From Trujillonella endophytica (lineage in GTDB: Bacteria; Actinomycetota; Actinomycetes; Mycobacteriales; Geodermatophilaceae), in contig NZ_FOEE01000001.1 of NCBI RefSeq assembly GCF_900110555.1, positions 434,001 to 498,000 on the forward strand: DNA of 64,000 nt, read 5' to 3'. Numbering within the stretch: position 1 is the stretch's first letter; each line of letters opens with the position of its first letter. The notes beneath the pieces were generated by a model. That model searched no databases, was not told the origin of the DNA, and worked only from the letters and a program-made list of their open reading frames with translations. Below, piece by piece: positions 63,744 through 64,000 of this stretch. A program made the position numbers and the translations under genes.

Positions 63744-64000
63744 GTGACCACCACCGCCTCGGCCCCCACCGCCCCGCAGCAGGCCACCCCGCGACCGATC
63801 GACCCCGACAAGCTGATGGCGTTCGTGTTCCGCGCCGTCGAGGAGGTCGGCGCCACCCTGAACACCGCGCTGGTCGTCATGGGCGACCAGCTGGGCTACT
63901 ACCGGGCCCTCGCCGACGGCACCCCTACCACCCCGGCCGAGCTCGCCGAGCGCACCGGCACCAGCGAGCACTACGCCCGCGAGTGGCTGGCTGCCCAGGC
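63744..64000 (+). CDS. SAM-dependent methyltransferase, N-terminal part (cut by window end)
   Basis: The GTG at 63744 has AGGAG seven bases ahead. The 85 visible residues contain VFRAVEEVGATLNTALVVMG, DQLGYYRALADGTPTTPAEL and AERTGTSEHYAREWLAAQ. This is the winged-helix dimerisation domain that precedes the SAM-binding domain in many actinobacterial methyltransferases. The catalytic part lies beyond the window. Confidence 0.7.
   Translation, partial: MTTTASAPTAPQQATPRPIDPDKLMAFVFRAVEEVGATLNTALVVMGDQLGYYRALADGTPTTPAELAERTGTSEHYAREWLAAQ

Overview
The window is very GC-rich DNA from an actinobacterium. The lineage markers are a mycothiol-dependent maleylpyruvate isomerase-like protein, mycothiol-type arsenate reductases, many luciferase-like (LLM) flavin/F420 monooxygenases, a DUF222/13E12 HNH endonuclease, DUF6221, DUF5313 and MT0933-antitoxin-like proteins, a PASTA Ser/Thr kinase, and many GTG starts with 4-base ATGA/GTGA overlaps. 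I would guess Geodermatophilaceae (Blastococcus, Geodermatophilus or Modestobacter type), but that is inference. I see no rRNA, tRNA, CRISPR, IS element or prophage; the region looks chromosomal.

Layout. 1-6.4 kb: a tightly coupled oxidative operon (DUF1684 end, three LLM monooxygenases, an FAD/NAD(P)-binding protein, a flavin reductase), closed by a long perfect hairpin. 6.5-9.4 kb: phospholipase D, an SRPBCC protein and a UBP-type zinc finger. 9.5-12.6 kb: a receiver/glutaredoxin-like/thioredoxin-reductase-like fusion coupled to a histidine kinase with a cyclic-nucleotide-binding domain. 12.6-15.2 kb: an arsenic operon (arsR-acr3-arsC-arsC). 15.2-17.4 kb: a hexanucleotide repeat array and an HNH endonuclease behind a LexA box. 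17.4-19.2 kb: a frameshifted hypothetical gene and a divergent arsR/cadI pair over a two-operator palindrome. 19.3-22.6 kb: pgi, pfkA, a seven-copy minisatellite and a cysteine-less thioredoxin-fold protein.

22.6-25.5 kb: an MFS exporter, a gamma-carbonic anhydrase with a palindromic operator, and a hemerythrin-domain protein. 25.5-30.8 kb: lutABC lactate utilization genes plus an XRE/NB-ARC regulator; a perfect palindrome has become the 3' end of lutA. 30.9-39.1 kb: GH3 glycosidase, DUF5313, an OhrR-like MarR regulator, an LLM enzyme, a MEDS/ATPase protein, an Acg-type nitroreductase, a CrtA-like monooxygenase and a four-cold-shock-domain protein. 39.2-44.9 kb: Mug glycosylase, NlpC/P60 hydrolase, aminotransferase, EamA transporter, LysR and a flavodoxin-like protein. 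45.3-52.4 kb: LLM, an SDR without its catalytic residues, glycerate kinase, a CoA-transferase/GlxA/mycothiol-enzyme operon and a methyltransferase. 52.5-57.2 kb: DUF6394 with a K+ channel, PASTA kinase, DUF6221 and a 35-residue small ORF. 57.2-64 kb: MFS, an orphan antitoxin-like protein, VOC, an FAD oxidoreductase, a giant LuxR (LAL) regulator and the start of a methyltransferase.

The most unusual items are the single polypeptide with four cold-shock domains and RGG-like linkers (two of the domains almost identical at DNA level), the redox-signalling cassette in which both expected CxxC sites are lost, the LexA-box/leaderless HNH gene next to a hexanucleotide array, and the palindrome that extends LutA.
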